Positions 46,664 through 56,606 are shown, counted from the first letter of the stretch. The stretch: 64,000 nt of DNA from Pseudomonas syringae (GCF_000737245.1 NZ_JPQU01000011.1:1-64000); one strand, 5' to 3'. Numbers and translations are program-made. The notes: generated by a model from the letters alone, not told the origin.

Positions 46664-48037
46664 ATGCAAAAGTCCAAGCCGACTCACGTCCGCTATTTGA
46701 TCTTGCTCATGCTGTTCCTGGTGACCACGATCAACTATGCCGACCGCGCCACCATCGCTATTGCCGGCTCCAGCCTGCAAAAAGACCTTGGCATCGACGC
46801 CGTTACTCTCGGGTTCATCTTCTCCGCTTTCGGCTGGGCCTATGTGGCCGGTCAGATTCCAGGCGGCTGGCTGCTCGACCGTTTTGGCTCCAAGAAAATC
46901 TACGCACTGAGCATCTTCACCTGGTCCCTGTTCACCTTGCTGCAAGGCTATGTCGGTGAATTCGGCGTCGGCTCTGCGGTAGTCGTTCTGTTCATGCTGC
47001 GTTTCATGGTGGGTCTGGCCGAAGCGCCTTCCTTCCCTGGTAACGCGCGCATCGTTGCTGCCTGGTTCCCTACCGCTGAACGCGGCACGGCATCGGCCAT
47101 CTTCAACTCCGCACAATACTTCGCCACCGTACTGTTCGCTCCGCTGATGGGCTGGATCGTCTACAAGTTCGGCTGGCAGCATGTGTTCGTCGTCATGGGC
47201 GCCATGGGCATCGTGTTCTCGGCCGTGTGGATGAAAGTTATCTACAGCCCGCGCGAACACCCACGCATCAACAAGGAAGAGTTCGATCACATCGCCAACA
47301 ACGGCGGCATGGTCGATATGGATCAAGACAAGGGCAAGGGCAGCGCGTCAGGTCCGAAATGGGACTACATTCGTCAGCTGCTGACCAACCGCATGATGCT
47401 CGGCATCTACTTGAGCCAGTACTGCATTAACGGCATCACCTACTTCTTCCTGACCTGGTTCCCGGTGTACCTGGTGCAGGAACGCGGCATGACCATCCTC
47501 AAGGCGGGCATCATTGCCTCCTTGCCAGCCATATGCGGCTTCATCGGTGGCGTGCTGGGCGGGATCATCTCTGACTACCTGCTGCGCAAAGGCCATTCGC
47601 TGACCTTCGCACGCAAGGCTCCGATCATTGGTGGCCTATTGCTGTCGACCTCGATTGTGGCCTGTAACTATGTTGATGTTGAATGGATGGTTGTGGGCTT
47701 CATGGCCCTGGCATTCTTCGGCAAAGGTGTAGGCGCGCTGGGCTGGGCTGTGATGTCCGATGCTTCGCCGAAACAGATCGCCGGTTTGAGCGGTGGCCTG
47801 TTCAATACCTTCGGCAACCTGGCATCGATCAGTACCCCGATCGTGATCGGCTACATCATCGCCACCACCGGCTCGTTCAAATGGGCTCTGGTATTTGTAG
47901 GCGCCAACGCCGTGGTTGCGGTATTCAGCTACATCTTCATCGTGGGTGAGATCAAACGCGTTGAATTGAAAGAGCCTCCAAGCAAGGGGCCACTGACTGG
48001 CGAGAATGCCAGCGAACTTTCTCAAGCTAAATCCTGA
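46664..48037 (+). CDS. gudP: MFS glucarate/galactarate transporter
   Basis: A 457-residue protein with 12 predicted helices and the ACS-family MFS pattern [20 protein letters not shown] near the start, then [10 protein letters not shown] between helices 2 and 3. These are typical of GudP/GarP hexuronate and aldarate-proton symporters. GGGAG is 13 bases before ATG 46664, a rather long spacing. It is followed by galactarate dehydratase after 10 bp, so the two are in one operon. It should import D-glucarate or galactarate through the inner membrane. Confidence 0.92.
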   Translation: MQKSKPTHVRYLILLMLFLVTTINYADRATIAIAGSSLQKDLGIDAVTLGFIFSAFGWAYVAGQIPGGWLLDRFGSKKIYALSIFTWSLFTLLQGYVGEFGVGSAVVVLFMLRFMVGLAEAPSFPGNARIVAAWFPTAERGTASAIFNSAQYFATVLFAPLMGWIVYKFGWQHVFVVMGAMGIVFSAVWMKVIYSPREHPRINKEEFDHIANNGGMVDMDQDKGKGSASGPKWDYIRQLLTNRMMLGIYLSQYCINGITYFFLTWFPVYLVQERGMTILKAGIIASLPAICGFIGGVLGGIISDYLLRKGHSLTFARKAPIIGGLLLSTSIVACNYVDVEWMVVGFMALAFFGKGVGALGWAVMSDASPKQIAGLSGGLFNTFGNLASISTPIVIGYIIATTGSFKWALVFVGANAVVAVFSYIFIVGEIKRVELKEPPSKGPLTGENASELSQAKS

Positions 48038-48047
48038 GGAAAACGTG

Positions 48048-49601
48048 ATGAACCTGATTCAACATGCCGATTCGCCACGTTACATCCGGCTCCACGAGCT
48101 GGATAACGTGGTCGTGGTGGTCAACGACCAGGGTGTGCCAGCCGGCACTGAGTTTGACAATGGCCTGGTGACCATCGACAACGTACCGCAGAGTCACAAG
48201 GTCAATACCGTCGACATCGCCGAAGGCGAGCCGATCATCCGTTACGGGCACACCATCGGTTATGCGTTACAGCCGATTCCGAAAGGCAGTTGGGTCAGGG
48301 AAGATCAGTTGCGCATGCCATCGGCACCGGCGCTGGACAGCCTGCCGATGTCCGATGCAGTGCCAGCGCGCGGCGAGCCTCTGGAAGGTTTTACCTTCGA
48401 GGGTTATCGCAACGCAGACGGCACTGTCGGCACCCGTAACATCCTGGGTATTACCACGACTGTGCAGTGCGTGACTGGCGTGCTGGATCATGCGGTCAAG
48501 CGTATCCGTGACGAGCTGTTGCCCAAGTACCCCAATGTCGATGACGTTGTGGCGCTGACCCACAGTTATGGCTGCGGTGTGGCCATCACGGCCACTGACG
48601 CTTACATCCCGATTCGCACCGTGCGCAACCTGGCGCGCAACCCGAACCTGGGTGGCGAAGCCTTGGTGATCAGTCTGGGCTGCGAGAAATTGCAGGCCGG
48701 GCAGGTCATGCATGAAGGCGACAGCTCGGTAGACCTCAGTGATCCATGGCTCTACAAGCTTCAGGATTCCAGCCATGGCTTCAATGAAATGATCGAGCAG
48801 ATCATGGATTTGGCTGAAGTCCGCTTGAAAAAGCTCGATCAGCGTCGTCGCGAAACAGTGCCGGCGTCCGAGTTGATTCTGGGCATGCAGTGCGGCGGCA
48901 GCGATGCATTTTCCGGCATCACCGCCAATCCGGCGCTGGGTTATGCCTCTGATTTGCTGTTGCGTGCTGGCGCTACAGTGATGTTTTCTGAAGTCACCGA
49001 AGTACGCGATGCCATCTATCTGCTGACCTCCCGGGCTGAGTCGCTGGAAGTGGCGGGCGAGCTGGTCCGAGAAATGGATTGGTACGACCGTTATCTGGCC
49101 AAAGGCGAAGCCGATCGCAGCGCCAACACCACGCCGGGCAACAAGAAGGGCGGGTTGTCGAACATTGTCGAAAAATCCTTGGGATCAATCGTCAAATCCG
49201 GCAGCAGCGCTATCAATGGCGTGCTTGGCCCTGGCGAACGTGTTTCCCGCAAAGGTCTGATCTTCTGCGCCACACCGGCCAGCGATTTCGTCTGCGGCAC
49301 GTTGCAACTGGCCGCCGGTATGAACCTGCACGTGTTCACCACAGGTCGGGGCACACCGTATGGCTTGGCGATGGCGCCAGTGGTCAAGGTTTCGACCCGA
49401 ACTGAACTGGCGCAACGCTGGCCGGATCTGATCGACATCGACGCCGGCCGCATCGCCACCGGTCGCGCCAGCATCGAAGACCTCGGCTGGGAGCTTTTCC
49501 ACTTCTATCTGGACGTGGCCAGCGGCAAGAAGAAAACCTGGGCCGAGCACTACCGGCTGCACAACGACATCACCTTGTTCAACCCGGCGCCGATTACCTG
49601 A
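48048..49601 (+). CDS. garD: Galactarate dehydratase
   Basis: A 517-residue UxaA/GarD-family lyase. The N-terminal SAF-like domain ends near residue 95, then comes the large domain with [26 protein letters not shown] and the conserved metal/cysteine segment [17 protein letters not shown]. The C-terminus has [20 protein letters not shown]. It dehydrates galactarate to 5-dehydro-4-deoxyglucarate, the substrate of KdgD. GAGGA lies before ATG 48048. A final pathway enzyme, 2-oxoglutarate semialdehyde dehydrogenase, is not in the window. Confidence 0.94.
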   Translation: MNLIQHADSPRYIRLHELDNVVVVVNDQGVPAGTEFDNGLVTIDNVPQSHKVNTVDIAEGEPIIRYGHTIGYALQPIPKGSWVREDQLRMPSAPALDSLPMSDAVPARGEPLEGFTFEGYRNADGTVGTRNILGITTTVQCVTGVLDHAVKRIRDELLPKYPNVDDVVALTHSYGCGVAITATDAYIPIRTVRNLARNPNLGGEALVISLGCEKLQAGQVMHEGDSSVDLSDPWLYKLQDSSHGFNEMIEQIMDLAEVRLKKLDQRRRETVPASELILGMQCGGSDAFSGITANPALGYASDLLLRAGATVMFSEVTEVRDAIYLLTSRAESLEVAGELVREMDWYDRYLAKGEADRSANTTPGNKKGGLSNIVEKSLGSIVKSGSSAINGVLGPGERVSRKGLIFCATPASDFVCGTLQLAAGMNLHVFTTGRGTPYGLAMAPVVKVSTRTELAQRWPDLIDIDAGRIATGRASIEDLGWELFHFYLDVASGKKKTWAEHYRLHNDITLFNPAPIT

Positions 49602-49611
49602 CGCAGCGATC

Positions 49612-49700
49612 TGTAGGAGCGCGCTTGCCCGCGATTGCGATGTTTCAGCTAAAGGCTCATAGCTTGACACACCGCAATCGCGGGCAAGCGCGCTTCTACA
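49612..49700. repeat. REPIN supplying a stop codon
   Basis: Inverted arms TGTAGGAGCGCGCTTGCCCG and CGGGCAAGCGCGCTTCTACA with a spacer of about 45 bp. The right arm overlaps the end of the Yip1-like gene: its stop codon TAG (49696-49698) is part of the REP sequence. Confidence 0.9.
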
Positions 49701-50316
49701 AAAGCGCTACCGCCACCTCCCGCACATACTCCGGCATCAGGTGGTTGAACCAGATCAGGATCATCTCCACCAGGGTCGTCACCAGTAGCAAAAGGCCAAT
49801 GCCCCACGCGGCAGTGGCGTATAGAAAGCCCTGGCCTTCTTCCAGGCGCATAAACGTCGTGATGCCCACGAACAGCAGAAACGTCGAATAAGCCCCTGCC
49901 AGACCCAGCACCGCAATCGCCAGCCAGCGACTTGGATAAAGCGCGGCGAGCCCTGCGATAAAGAAAGGCGTTGCGGTATAAGCGGCGAAACCAATGGATT
50001 GATTAAGCGTCGGCCGAGCGTCGAAGGTTCGTGACATCCAGCGAATGAAACCGCCCATCAGCACCGTTCCGAGCAGAATGCTCAGGTACAGCAATACACT
50101 TAATTGCAGGGCACTGCTGGCGTTGAGCCTTACTTGTTCGCCTTCGGCCAGGCTCCAGCCGACCATCGTGGTACCCAGATAAAGGCTGACCGGCGGGATC
50201 AGCGCCAGTAATAACAAATGCACTAAATATTGCCTGGGCGTTTTTTCTTCGTCCTGGCGAATGTCTCGCCACGCGTGTTCAGGGTGAGTGAACAACTTGA
50301 TGAAGTGTGCAGTCAT
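49696..50316 (-). CDS. Yip1-family membrane protein
   Basis: The 206-residue product has a short N-terminal cytoplasmic part with HPEHAWRDIRQDE, typical of bacterial Yip1-domain proteins, then five hydrophobic helices (LLLLALIPPVSLYLG, LSVLLYLSILLGTVLMGGF, TPFFIAGLAALYP, WLAIAVLGLAGAYSTFLLF, GIGLLLLVTTLVEMILIW). Function in bacteria is unknown. The stop codon lies inside the adjacent REPIN, so the present C-terminus may have been set by REP insertion. It is a lone minus-strand gene. Confidence 0.88.
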   Translation of the reverse strand: MTAHFIKLFTHPEHAWRDIRQDEEKTPRQYLVHLLLLALIPPVSLYLGTTMVGWSLAEGEQVRLNASSALQLSVLLYLSILLGTVLMGGFIRWMSRTFDARPTLNQSIGFAAYTATPFFIAGLAALYPSRWLAIAVLGLAGAYSTFLLFVGITTFMRLEEGQGFLYATAAWGIGLLLLVTTLVEMILIWFNHLMPEYVREVAVALL

Positions 50317-50541
50317 GACGAGATCCTCGTGCGTTGGCTAACGTTCGGAGTCAGTCGGTCCTTGTCCAAAATATAGATGTCGAGTACTCGTCAAGTTCAG
50401 GGTAACGGCTGAACGGTCGGTGCGCGGGGCGCGGACTACCGCTGGTCCCTGGAGGATTTAATCGGTCTGAACTTAGATACCGGCGTCGTTCTCCTTAATT
50501 TGTCGCTTGGCGTTATTGCTTACTTGAATAAGGAGAAACTT

Positions 50542-51732
50542 ATGCGCGCACTTACTTATCACGGTGCCCACGATGTTCGGGTCGAGACGGTGCCGGATCC
50601 GGTAATCGAAGAGGCCGATGATATTGTTCTTAAAGTCACCGCCACGGCGATTTGTGGCTCGGACTTGCACCTGTATCGAGGCAAGATTCCGGCCACGGAG
50701 TCCGGTGATATCTTCGGTCACGAGTTCATGGGTATCGTTGAAGAGGTCGGCTCCAGGGTGACTGCGGTCAAGCCGGGCGACCGGGTGGTAATCCCGTTTG
50801 TGATTGCCTGCGGCAGCTGTTTTTTCTGTCAGCTTGATCAGTTCGCAGCGTGCGAAACCACAAACACCGGGCGTGGGGCGATTCTGAATAAAAAGGCGAT
50901 TCCGCCAGGAGCGGCCTTGTTCGGCTTCAGCCATCTGTACGGCGGGATTCCAGGCGGGCAGGCCGAGTATGTGCGGGTGCCCAAGGCCAACACCGGTCCT
51001 TTCAAGGTGCCTGGCACTTTGTCGGACGAGAAGGTCCTGTTCCTCTCGGACATTCTGCCCACAGCCTGGCAGGCCGTACTTAACAGCGGTGTCGGCAAAG
51101 GCTCAAGCCTGGCGATATACGGGGCGGGGCCGGTGGGTCTGCTCAGTGCCGCCTGCGCTCGGATGTTGGGTGTTGAGAAGATTTTCATGGTTGACCACCA
51201 CCCCTATCGTCTGGCGTACGCTCAAAGAACCTATGGGGTAATTCCGATCAACTTCGATGAAGACGATGATCCGGCAGACACCATCATTCACCAGACTCCT
51301 GGTATGCGCGGTGTGGATGGGGTGATTGATGCAGTTGGGTTCGAAGCCAAAGGCAGCACCACCGAAACCATCCTGGCCACGCTCAAGCTCGAAGGCAGCA
51401 GCGGCAAGGCGCTACGTCAATGCATCGCCGCTGTGCGCCGTGGCGGTGTTGTCAGCGTGCCGGGTGTTTATGCCGGGTTTATTCATGGCTTCCTGTTTGG
51501 CGACGCCTTCGACAAAGGCCTCACCTTCAAGATGGGCCAGACTCACGTGCAACGCTACCTCCCGGAGCTGCTGGAACACATCGAGAGCGGCGCGTTGAAC
51601 CCCGAAGCGATCATCACGCACCGCATGTCGCTGGAAGAGGCTGCCGAGGGCTACAAGATCTTCGACAAGAAGGAGGAAGATTGCCGCAAGGTGATTCTGG
51701 TGCCGGGGTTTGATAGTCGGGTAAGTGCCTAA
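50542..51732 (+). CDS. Zinc-dependent alcohol dehydrogenase, class III-like
   Basis: A 396-residue medium-chain dehydrogenase. The catalytic zinc ligands are visible as CGSDLH and GHEFMG, the structural zinc loop region as [16 protein letters not shown], and the NAD-binding motif as [11 protein letters not shown]. The pattern resembles glutathione-independent formaldehyde dehydrogenase-like alcohol dehydrogenases. The structural-zinc loop keeps four cysteines. AAGGAG six bases before ATG 50542 fixes the start. Substrate unknown; lone gene followed by a REPIN. Confidence 0.92.
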   Translation: MRALTYHGAHDVRVETVPDPVIEEADDIVLKVTATAICGSDLHLYRGKIPATESGDIFGHEFMGIVEEVGSRVTAVKPGDRVVIPFVIACGSCFFCQLDQFAACETTNTGRGAILNKKAIPPGAALFGFSHLYGGIPGGQAEYVRVPKANTGPFKVPGTLSDEKVLFLSDILPTAWQAVLNSGVGKGSSLAIYGAGPVGLLSAACARMLGVEKIFMVDHHPYRLAYAQRTYGVIPINFDEDDDPADTIIHQTPGMRGVDGVIDAVGFEAKGSTTETILATLKLEGSSGKALRQCIAAVRRGGVVSVPGVYAGFIHGFLFGDAFDKGLTFKMGQTHVQRYLPELLEHIESGALNPEAIITHRMSLEEAAEGYKIFDKKEEDCRKVILVPGFDSRVSA

Positions 51733-51753
51733 CTGGCAGCAGCGCAAAACCCC

Positions 51754-51848
51754 TGTGGGAGCGAGCTTGCTCGCGAAGGCCATGTTCCGGACCCCATAAA
51801 TCTATTTGGATGTACCGGCCCCTTCGCGAGCAAGCTCGCTCCCACAGG
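51754..51848. repeat. REPIN (GTGGGAGCGAGCTTGCTCGC family)
   Basis: Perfect inverted arms GTGGGAGCGAGCTTGCTCGC and GCGAGCAAGCTCGCTCCCAC around a spacer of about 50 bp, between the convergent dehydrogenase and hydrolase genes. Confidence 0.93.
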
Positions 51849-51883
51849 TAATCGCCAGGCCCGTTGCGTGAGGCTTTATATCC

Positions 51884-52654
51884 TCAGGAATACTTCGCCG
51901 AATGATGCGGGTAGTCCACAAGGCGGGCGCCGATGACCATTTCGCTGATCCAGTTGGTCAGCATCGAGCTGTACAGGCTCTGGCTCAGGTCGCTGCTCAG
52001 AGCGTGGTCGGCACCGTCTACCAGCCGATAGGTTAGCGAGTGGGCCTGTTCGAAAGCGCTGCGATAACTCATGAGCGTGGCATGGGGCACGTAGTCGTCC
52101 TGCTCGGACTCGATCAGTAGCACGTCGCCATGGAATTCCTTGCAGGCGGCCAGCGCACGATTGTCTGCGGCCGTCACTGCCGAACGACGATAGTGGGCCA
52201 GCTTGTCGCGATCCAGTTCCTGCTTGGGCATTTCCCAGTCGGCGTCCCAATACAAGGCGGGCACCCGCAACGCCAGCCATTTGACCGGGCGCATGGAACT
52301 CAGAATTGTCGCCAGATACCCGCCATAACTGCTGCCGATCACTGCAATGGCATCGCTGTCGACCGCTGGGTGGCTAACCAGTCGGTCATAAGCGGCCAGC
52401 AAGTCGTCCAGGCTTTGCTCCCGAGACACCTTGGCGCGCATCTCGTGGGTGCGTTCGTGGCCGCGTAGATCGAAGGTCAGGCACACGCAGCCAAGGCCGG
52501 TGATATTTTTCGCCCGCGCCAAGTCCCGCTGTTGGCTACCGCCCCAGCCATGCACGAACAGAATTCCAGGGATCTTGGCCCCCGGCGTCAGAATCGTTCC
52601 GGAAATCGATTGGCCATCTACGGCAATCTCGATACTTTCACTGCTAACGCTCAT
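51884..52654 (-). CDS. Alpha/beta hydrolase
   Basis: The 256-residue enzyme has the oxyanion segment LFVHGWGGS (about residues 30-38), a nucleophile elbow GSSYGG, and a late catalytic histidine in DGADHAL, with an aspartate candidate in ESEQDDYVPH. The fold is that of dienelactone hydrolase/prolyl-oligopeptidase-like esterases. Start ATG 52654 lies inside the end of the DUF3182 gene (11-bp overlap), so translation is coupled; a much longer upstream frame is only the shadow of that gene. Substrate unknown. Confidence 0.9.
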   Translation of the reverse strand: MSVSSESIEIAVDGQSISGTILTPGAKIPGILFVHGWGGSQQRDLARAKNITGLGCVCLTFDLRGHERTHEMRAKVSREQSLDDLLAAYDRLVSHPAVDSDAIAVIGSSYGGYLATILSSMRPVKWLALRVPALYWDADWEMPKQELDRDKLAHYRRSAVTAADNRALAACKEFHGDVLLIESEQDDYVPHATLMSYRSAFEQAHSLTYRLVDGADHALSSDLSQSLYSSMLTNWISEMVIGARLVDYPHHSAKYS

Positions 52655-53762
52655 AAGGTTGAACCTTTGTAAATTTGCTGATGAAACCCACGTCCGGGTC
52701 GTCGCCTTCGTACAGCACGCTGGCATCGGCAGGGATTGTGGTTTCGCCATAGATTTCGTGGGTCGACGCGCAGATACGTCGCAAGTCCGGATCAGCGGCG
52801 AATGCCACCAGCGCCTCGACTTCGGCGGGACTCGCCCCCCCAATTCGCCAGGATTGCTCCAACACGCCCGAGCATCGTTCGCCTCTGGAGTTGGTGCCTT
52901 GGGCGATGTCGTAATTGCGGCGGGAGGCGATGAAGTCCGGGAAGGATTCGAAGGCGGCCTGCTCGTATTGCATGGCCTGGGTCACCGCACGGCGCACCGG
53001 TTCATCTAGATCCAGCAGCAGCAGCTGATCGTAACCGCCGCGCACTATCCACAGCGTGGAGCCGCCGTACACCGTTTCGCCATTATTGTCTTCGGTCAGG
53101 CACTGGCTGCCGTGATAGCTGGCGACGATACCGGCGACTTGCACCTGGCCAACGCTCAAGGTGACCACATCGGTGAGGTCTTCTTCGATCACCAGCCCCC
53201 AAGTGGCGACTTCCTGCATGTCCTGTTCGGCAATCGCCGCCGTCAACTCGCTCTCGTTGCTGGCCACGATCTGCCCGCGGCCAGCGGTGGCCAATACCGG
53301 TTTGATCCGGGCCGGGCCGTCCGCCAGTATCAATCGACCTGCCTTGAGGGCGTCGGCTTCATTGAATACCGTGAATCCACCCAGCACTGCGTCAGCGGCG
53401 TCTTCGTGGAACTGCCGCGACCAGCCGGGAGGCTGTGCGGTGGCATTCTTGAGCAAGGGGTGGGAAATGGCTTTGGTCGCCATGAAAGGCTGAGCGATAA
53501 GCCCGCCAAACAGATCATCAGCGGTCTGGATATTCAGGGCGCTGTTGTCCTGTTTGCCGATCAGTGTGTCGGACGGGATGTAATACAGATTCGGGGAGGT
53601 GTGGACGGCGCTGTCGTAGAGCCCTGAAAACTCGGTGCCTAGCAAGCCAGCGATTTTTTCCGCGAGCTTCTGATGGACAACCACTTCATGGGTCGCGAGT
53701 TTTTTGTGAGTGGGCAAAAGAACTACAGCAGCTTTTTTAATGCTCGTTCTTGATCCGCGCAT
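52644..53762 (-). CDS. DUF3182-family protein
   Basis: The 372-residue protein resembles the DUF3182 family seen in Pseudomonas and relatives. It has ARIKPVLATAGRGQIVASNE and VIEEDLTDVVTLSVGQV, which look like the nucleotide-binding parts of an ATP-grasp enzyme (lysine in the small-domain strand, acidic metal-site residues later), though this is only a resemblance. GGGAG lies six bases before ATG 53762. It overlaps the alpha/beta hydrolase gene by 11 bp, so both probably serve one pathway, perhaps ligation and hydrolysis of a small peptide or amide, which is speculative. Confidence 0.8.
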   Translation of the reverse strand: MRGSRTSIKKAAVVLLPTHKKLATHEVVVHQKLAEKIAGLLGTEFSGLYDSAVHTSPNLYYIPSDTLIGKQDNSALNIQTADDLFGGLIAQPFMATKAISHPLLKNATAQPPGWSRQFHEDAADAVLGGFTVFNEADALKAGRLILADGPARIKPVLATAGRGQIVASNESELTAAIAEQDMQEVATWGLVIEEDLTDVVTLSVGQVQVAGIVASYHGSQCLTEDNNGETVYGGSTLWIVRGGYDQLLLLDLDEPVRRAVTQAMQYEQAAFESFPDFIASRRNYDIAQGTNSRGERCSGVLEQSWRIGGASPAEVEALVAFAADPDLRRICASTHEIYGETTIPADASVLYEGDDPDVGFISKFTKVQPYER

Positions 53763-53955
53763 GGGTGACTCCCTGTTCAGACCGGTTGCCTCAGCCACTC
53801 GGTCGATTGATACGGGCCTCAGTGCTCTGAATGGTTAGCGCGGCAGGAGTTCCTTGGCAGGGATGGGCGGTGGGGCTAAATCGAAGCGGTGCAATCCTTT
53901 TGCAACACGCAGGTGTTTACATCCCAGCCATGAACTCAGGCAGGGGAGTAATGTG

Positions 53956-54135
53956 ATGTCGACGATCGCAAAATGGGCAGTGCAGGGTGTGGCGTTGTTT
54001 CTGTTCGCCTGGATGGCGGCGCTGGCGGGCCAATGGAACAGCGCAGTAGTGGAACAGAGCAGTTCTGACCGGCTATCGCAGTTGGGGGATTTCGCCAAGC
54101 ATGATCGCAAAGCAGCCATTGCGAGCGCGGAGTGA
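53956..54135 (+). CDS. Small single-pass membrane protein (59 aa)
   Basis: MSTIAKWAVQGVALFLFAWM opens a 59-residue protein with one transmembrane helix (about residues 8-26) and a short polar tail rich in Ser, Asp and Lys. GGGGAG lies seven bases before ATG 53956. It is divergent from the DUF3182 gene across 190 bp. I do not recognise it. The good ribosome site and composition support it being real; homologue conservation would decide. Confidence 0.6.
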   Translation: MSTIAKWAVQGVALFLFAWMAALAGQWNSAVVEQSSSDRLSQLGDFAKHDRKAAIASAE

Positions 54136-54153
54136 GCCTGCTGAAATTCAATC

Positions 54154-54242
54154 TGTAGGAGCGCGCTTGCCCGCGATGAACGATGACACGGTATGCCTGA
54201 CAAACCGCGTCACCCCTATCGCGGGCAAGCACGCTCCTACAG
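54154..54242. repeat. REPIN (TGTAGGAGCGCGCTTGCCCG family)
   Basis: Inverted arms TGTAGGAGCGCGCTTGCCCG and CGGGCAAGCACGCTCCTACA (one change) with a spacer of about 45 bp after the small membrane protein gene. Confidence 0.9.
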
Positions 54243-54270
54243 ATTAGAGGATCCGATATAAACCCCAGAC

Positions 54271-54297
54271 AAAAAAAGGCCCGCAACGTGGCGGGCC
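54271..54297 (-). terminator. Minus-strand intrinsic terminator
   Basis: GGCCCGC / GCGGGCC stem with a 6-base loop; on the minus strand it is followed by seven T. It may be a second terminator for the small gene at 54415-54612. Confidence 0.8.
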
Positions 54298-54376
54298 TAA
54301 GTGAGATTCAACAGGAGTGAAGCCAGACTAAAAGCGCGGGCGTGAAAACCTCGTGAAAACGATGTCGTAGAAACGG

Positions 54377-54402
54377 AAAGCCCGGCATTTGCCGGGCTTT
54401 TT
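54377..54402. terminator. Bidirectional intrinsic terminator
   Basis: AAAGCCCGGC / GCCGGGCTTT with an ATTT loop and T-rich ends on both strands. It lies 13 bp past the stop of the 54415 gene on the minus strand. Confidence 0.85.
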
Positions 54403-54414
54403 GGTATTTAGCGA

Positions 54415-54612
54415 TTAATGGCTGGGCGGCGGCGCCTGATTGGCAACGGCGGCATTGAACTTGCCGGGCAGCATGTGAGGAGCATTTATTCTCGCGGTCA
54501 TCTTGTCCGCGAATTCCCGGGCTTCATCCCAGCTGCGACATTTAACCGGGTAATTGTCCAGCTTCACTATCCAGCTGGCGCCGTGAGTACCTTCTTCAAT
54601 CTGGATAAGCAT
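54415..54612 (-). CDS. Conserved small hypothetical protein (65 aa)
   Basis: A 65-residue soluble protein starting MLIQIEEGTHGASWIVKLDN. It has no signal peptide or membrane segment. GGAG is nine bases before ATG 54612; two more in-frame ATGs lie just upstream (54627, 54621), the first without a ribosome site. Two terminators follow it. I do not recognise the family; the composition and terminators support a real gene. Confidence 0.65.
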   Translation of the reverse strand: MLIQIEEGTHGASWIVKLDNYPVKCRSWDEAREFADKMTARINAPHMLPGKFNAAVANQAPPPSH

Positions 54613-54639
54613 CGTACGCATCTCCATTAGTCAGTCGGG

Positions 54640-54822
54640 TGAACAGCATTACCGAGTGTTCGGCACATAAAAAGCAGTGAAATCCTGCGCCGAAAACGGG
54701 CCATGAGCTATCACAAAATGCGCCAAACCGATGAACGTATTAAGACAGCGCAATTTAGCCGAATCAGCGCCTCGTGACATGGCAGAACGCCGCTACTTTA
54801 AAACAAGTAGCGGCGCTTTTTT
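54640..54822 (+). ncRNA. Candidate small RNA ending in a strong terminator
   Basis: A plus-strand stretch with no protein gene ends in a strong intrinsic terminator (54788-54822). The only upstream gene (54415-54612) is on the opposite strand, so this terminator has no gene to serve. A transcript of up to about 180 nt is therefore likely. The 5' end is a guess; I could not identify a clear sigma-70 promoter. Confidence 0.4.
54788..54822 (+). terminator. Orphan intrinsic terminator
   Basis: CGCCGCTACTT / AAGTAGCGGCG, an 11-bp perfect stem with loop TAAAAC, followed by TTTTTT. No plus-strand gene lies upstream within 600 bp. Confidence 0.85.
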
Positions 54823-55089
54823 ACTGTTTGAAATCAATGGAAGTGATCAGGCTATCGCAAGTGTCTTGCGGCTGCGGGCAAGTAGCTGATAAGCCTTGGG
54901 TCCTTCGGGTTTGCAGGCGAACATGGAATCTCCCTCAGGAGACTACGAGGGCCGGACATCATGCCGAAACCGACTGATATCCCGATTAAAGGTTGTTTGG
55001 TGTTGCCCTTGCATTGGATCAAGAATGAAGCAGATGATTTTCCAGGGTTAGGCCGGGGCTACCGGCGGTGCTGGCGGGATGAGGTCGAG

Positions 55090-56376
55090 ATGGATCAGCT
55101 GCGTGAAAAGTGTCTGTGGGAACAATCCACGGCTCGTCAGATTCAACCTGTTCTGCTCAAAAGCGCAATCAAGGTCGATGTGTGCGTCATCGGCGGCGGC
55201 ATTACCGGCCTGTCGGCGGCGCTGCATCTGCTGGAACACGGCAAGTCTGTCGCAGTACTGGAGGCCGCGCGCCTGGGCACCGGCGGTTCAGGTCGTAATG
55301 TCGGCCTCGTCAACGCGGGCAGCTGGATCGCCCCGGATGAGGCGGCGGCCACTTTGGGACCTGGCGTCGGCGAGCGGTTCAACACAGTGATGGGGCTGGC
55401 GCCTGCGCTGGTTTTCGACCTGATCGAGAAGTATGGAATCGACTGCCAGGCGCGCCACGAAGGCACCTTGCACATGGCGCACAACGCCAACGGCGCCAAA
55501 GACATTGAAGCCCGCCATGACCAATGGAAACGTCGCGGTGCCGATGTCGAATTGCTCACTGGCGCCAAATGCCGGGACTATTGCGGCACCGACAAAATCC
55601 CCACCGCATTGCTTGACCGCCGAGCAGGGACCATCAACCCGATGGCATACACCATCGGCCTGGGCGAAACCGTGATGAAGCTCGGCGGGCAGATTTTCCA
55701 GCAGTCGCCTGTGCAAGCCGTGTACCGCGAAGGCACCGGATGGGTGGTCAAAACGGCTGAAGGGACTGTCACTGCGGACAAAGTCGTGGTGTCTACCGGT
55801 GCTTATACCGAGGGCGAATGGGCAGGCATCAAGCAGAATTTCTTCAAGGGTTACTACTACAACGTTGCGTCCGAACCCCTGAGTTCCAGCGCAGCGGATG
55901 AAGTCCTCAAGTATGGTCAGGGCTCGTGGGATACGCGATTGGTGCTGAGCAGCATCCGCCGAGACAATGAGGGCCGGTTGATCCTGGGCAGCATGGGCAA
56001 GATGAGCAACAAGCCAGACTGGTTTGTCCGCAGTTGGGCAGATCGCATTCAGGGCCATTACTTCCCGCAGTTGGGCAAGGTCCAATGGCAGATGCACTGG
56101 ACCGGCTGCATCGACTTCACCCCGGATCACATGGTCAAGCTTTTCGAGCCTGCCCCCGGTCTGGTGGCTGCCAATGGCTATAACGGCCGGGGCAACACCA
56201 CGGGGACAGTCATGGGCAAAGCCTTTGCGGACTTCCTGATAAAAGACGACCCCGGCTTACTACCAATCCCCTTCGCCCCGGCCCCTGAACTGAAGAGCGC
56301 GGGGGTGCGGGCGCTGGCTTACGAAGCGGGCTTCAACCTGTACCATGCCGGGCAGTGTATGCGGGTGATTTTGTAA
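55090..56376 (+). CDS. amaA: FAD-dependent oxidoreductase, L-pipecolate oxidase-like
   Basis: A 428-residue DAO-family flavoenzyme. The FAD Rossmann motif is CVIGGGITGLSAALHLLE at about residues 32-49, followed by GTGGSGRNVGLVNAG. The C-terminal FAD contact is ANGYNGRGNTTGTVMG. The sequence closely recalls the P. putida L-pipecolate oxidase AmaA (for instance DRRAGTINPM, FFKGYYYNVAS and WTGCIDFTPDHM). It would oxidise L-pipecolate to piperideine-6-carboxylate in lysine breakdown. Two lysine-pathway genes follow at 57248 and 58834, which supports this. ATG 55090 matches the family length; ATG 54961 would add 43 residues and also has a GAGGG upstream, so the start is not certain. Confidence 0.75.
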   Translation: MDQLREKCLWEQSTARQIQPVLLKSAIKVDVCVIGGGITGLSAALHLLEHGKSVAVLEAARLGTGGSGRNVGLVNAGSWIAPDEAAATLGPGVGERFNTVMGLAPALVFDLIEKYGIDCQARHEGTLHMAHNANGAKDIEARHDQWKRRGADVELLTGAKCRDYCGTDKIPTALLDRRAGTINPMAYTIGLGETVMKLGGQIFQQSPVQAVYREGTGWVVKTAEGTVTADKVVVSTGAYTEGEWAGIKQNFFKGYYYNVASEPLSSSAADEVLKYGQGSWDTRLVLSSIRRDNEGRLILGSMGKMSNKPDWFVRSWADRIQGHYFPQLGKVQWQMHWTGCIDFTPDHMVKLFEPAPGLVAANGYNGRGNTTGTVMGKAFADFLIKDDPGLLPIPFAPAPELKSAGVRALAYEAGFNLYHAGQCMRVIL

Positions 56377-56431
56377 GCCGACCTCGGCAACATTCAGGTT
56401 TGAAGTAATCGTCTGATTTGAAATGCTCTCA

Positions 56432-56521
56432 GGTAGGAGCGCGCTTGCCCGCGATGCGATTTCAGAGCCTCCCTATTTGTTGCTCATGCCGACGTCATCG
56501 CGGGCAAGCGCGCTCCTACAG
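56432..56521. repeat. REPIN (GGTAGGAGCGCGCTTGCCCG family)
   Basis: Inverted arms GTAGGAGCGCGCTTGCCCGC and GCGGGCAAGCGCGCTCCTAC, spacer about 45 bp, between the oxidase and the DUF6434 gene. Confidence 0.92.
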
Positions 56522-56606
56522 TGCCTGTGTTTACTGGGAGAAGGTGCTGTGTCAGGGGCGCCGCATACCGCATCGGCATCTACCGTCACCTAAAAGGAAT
56601 TTTTTC

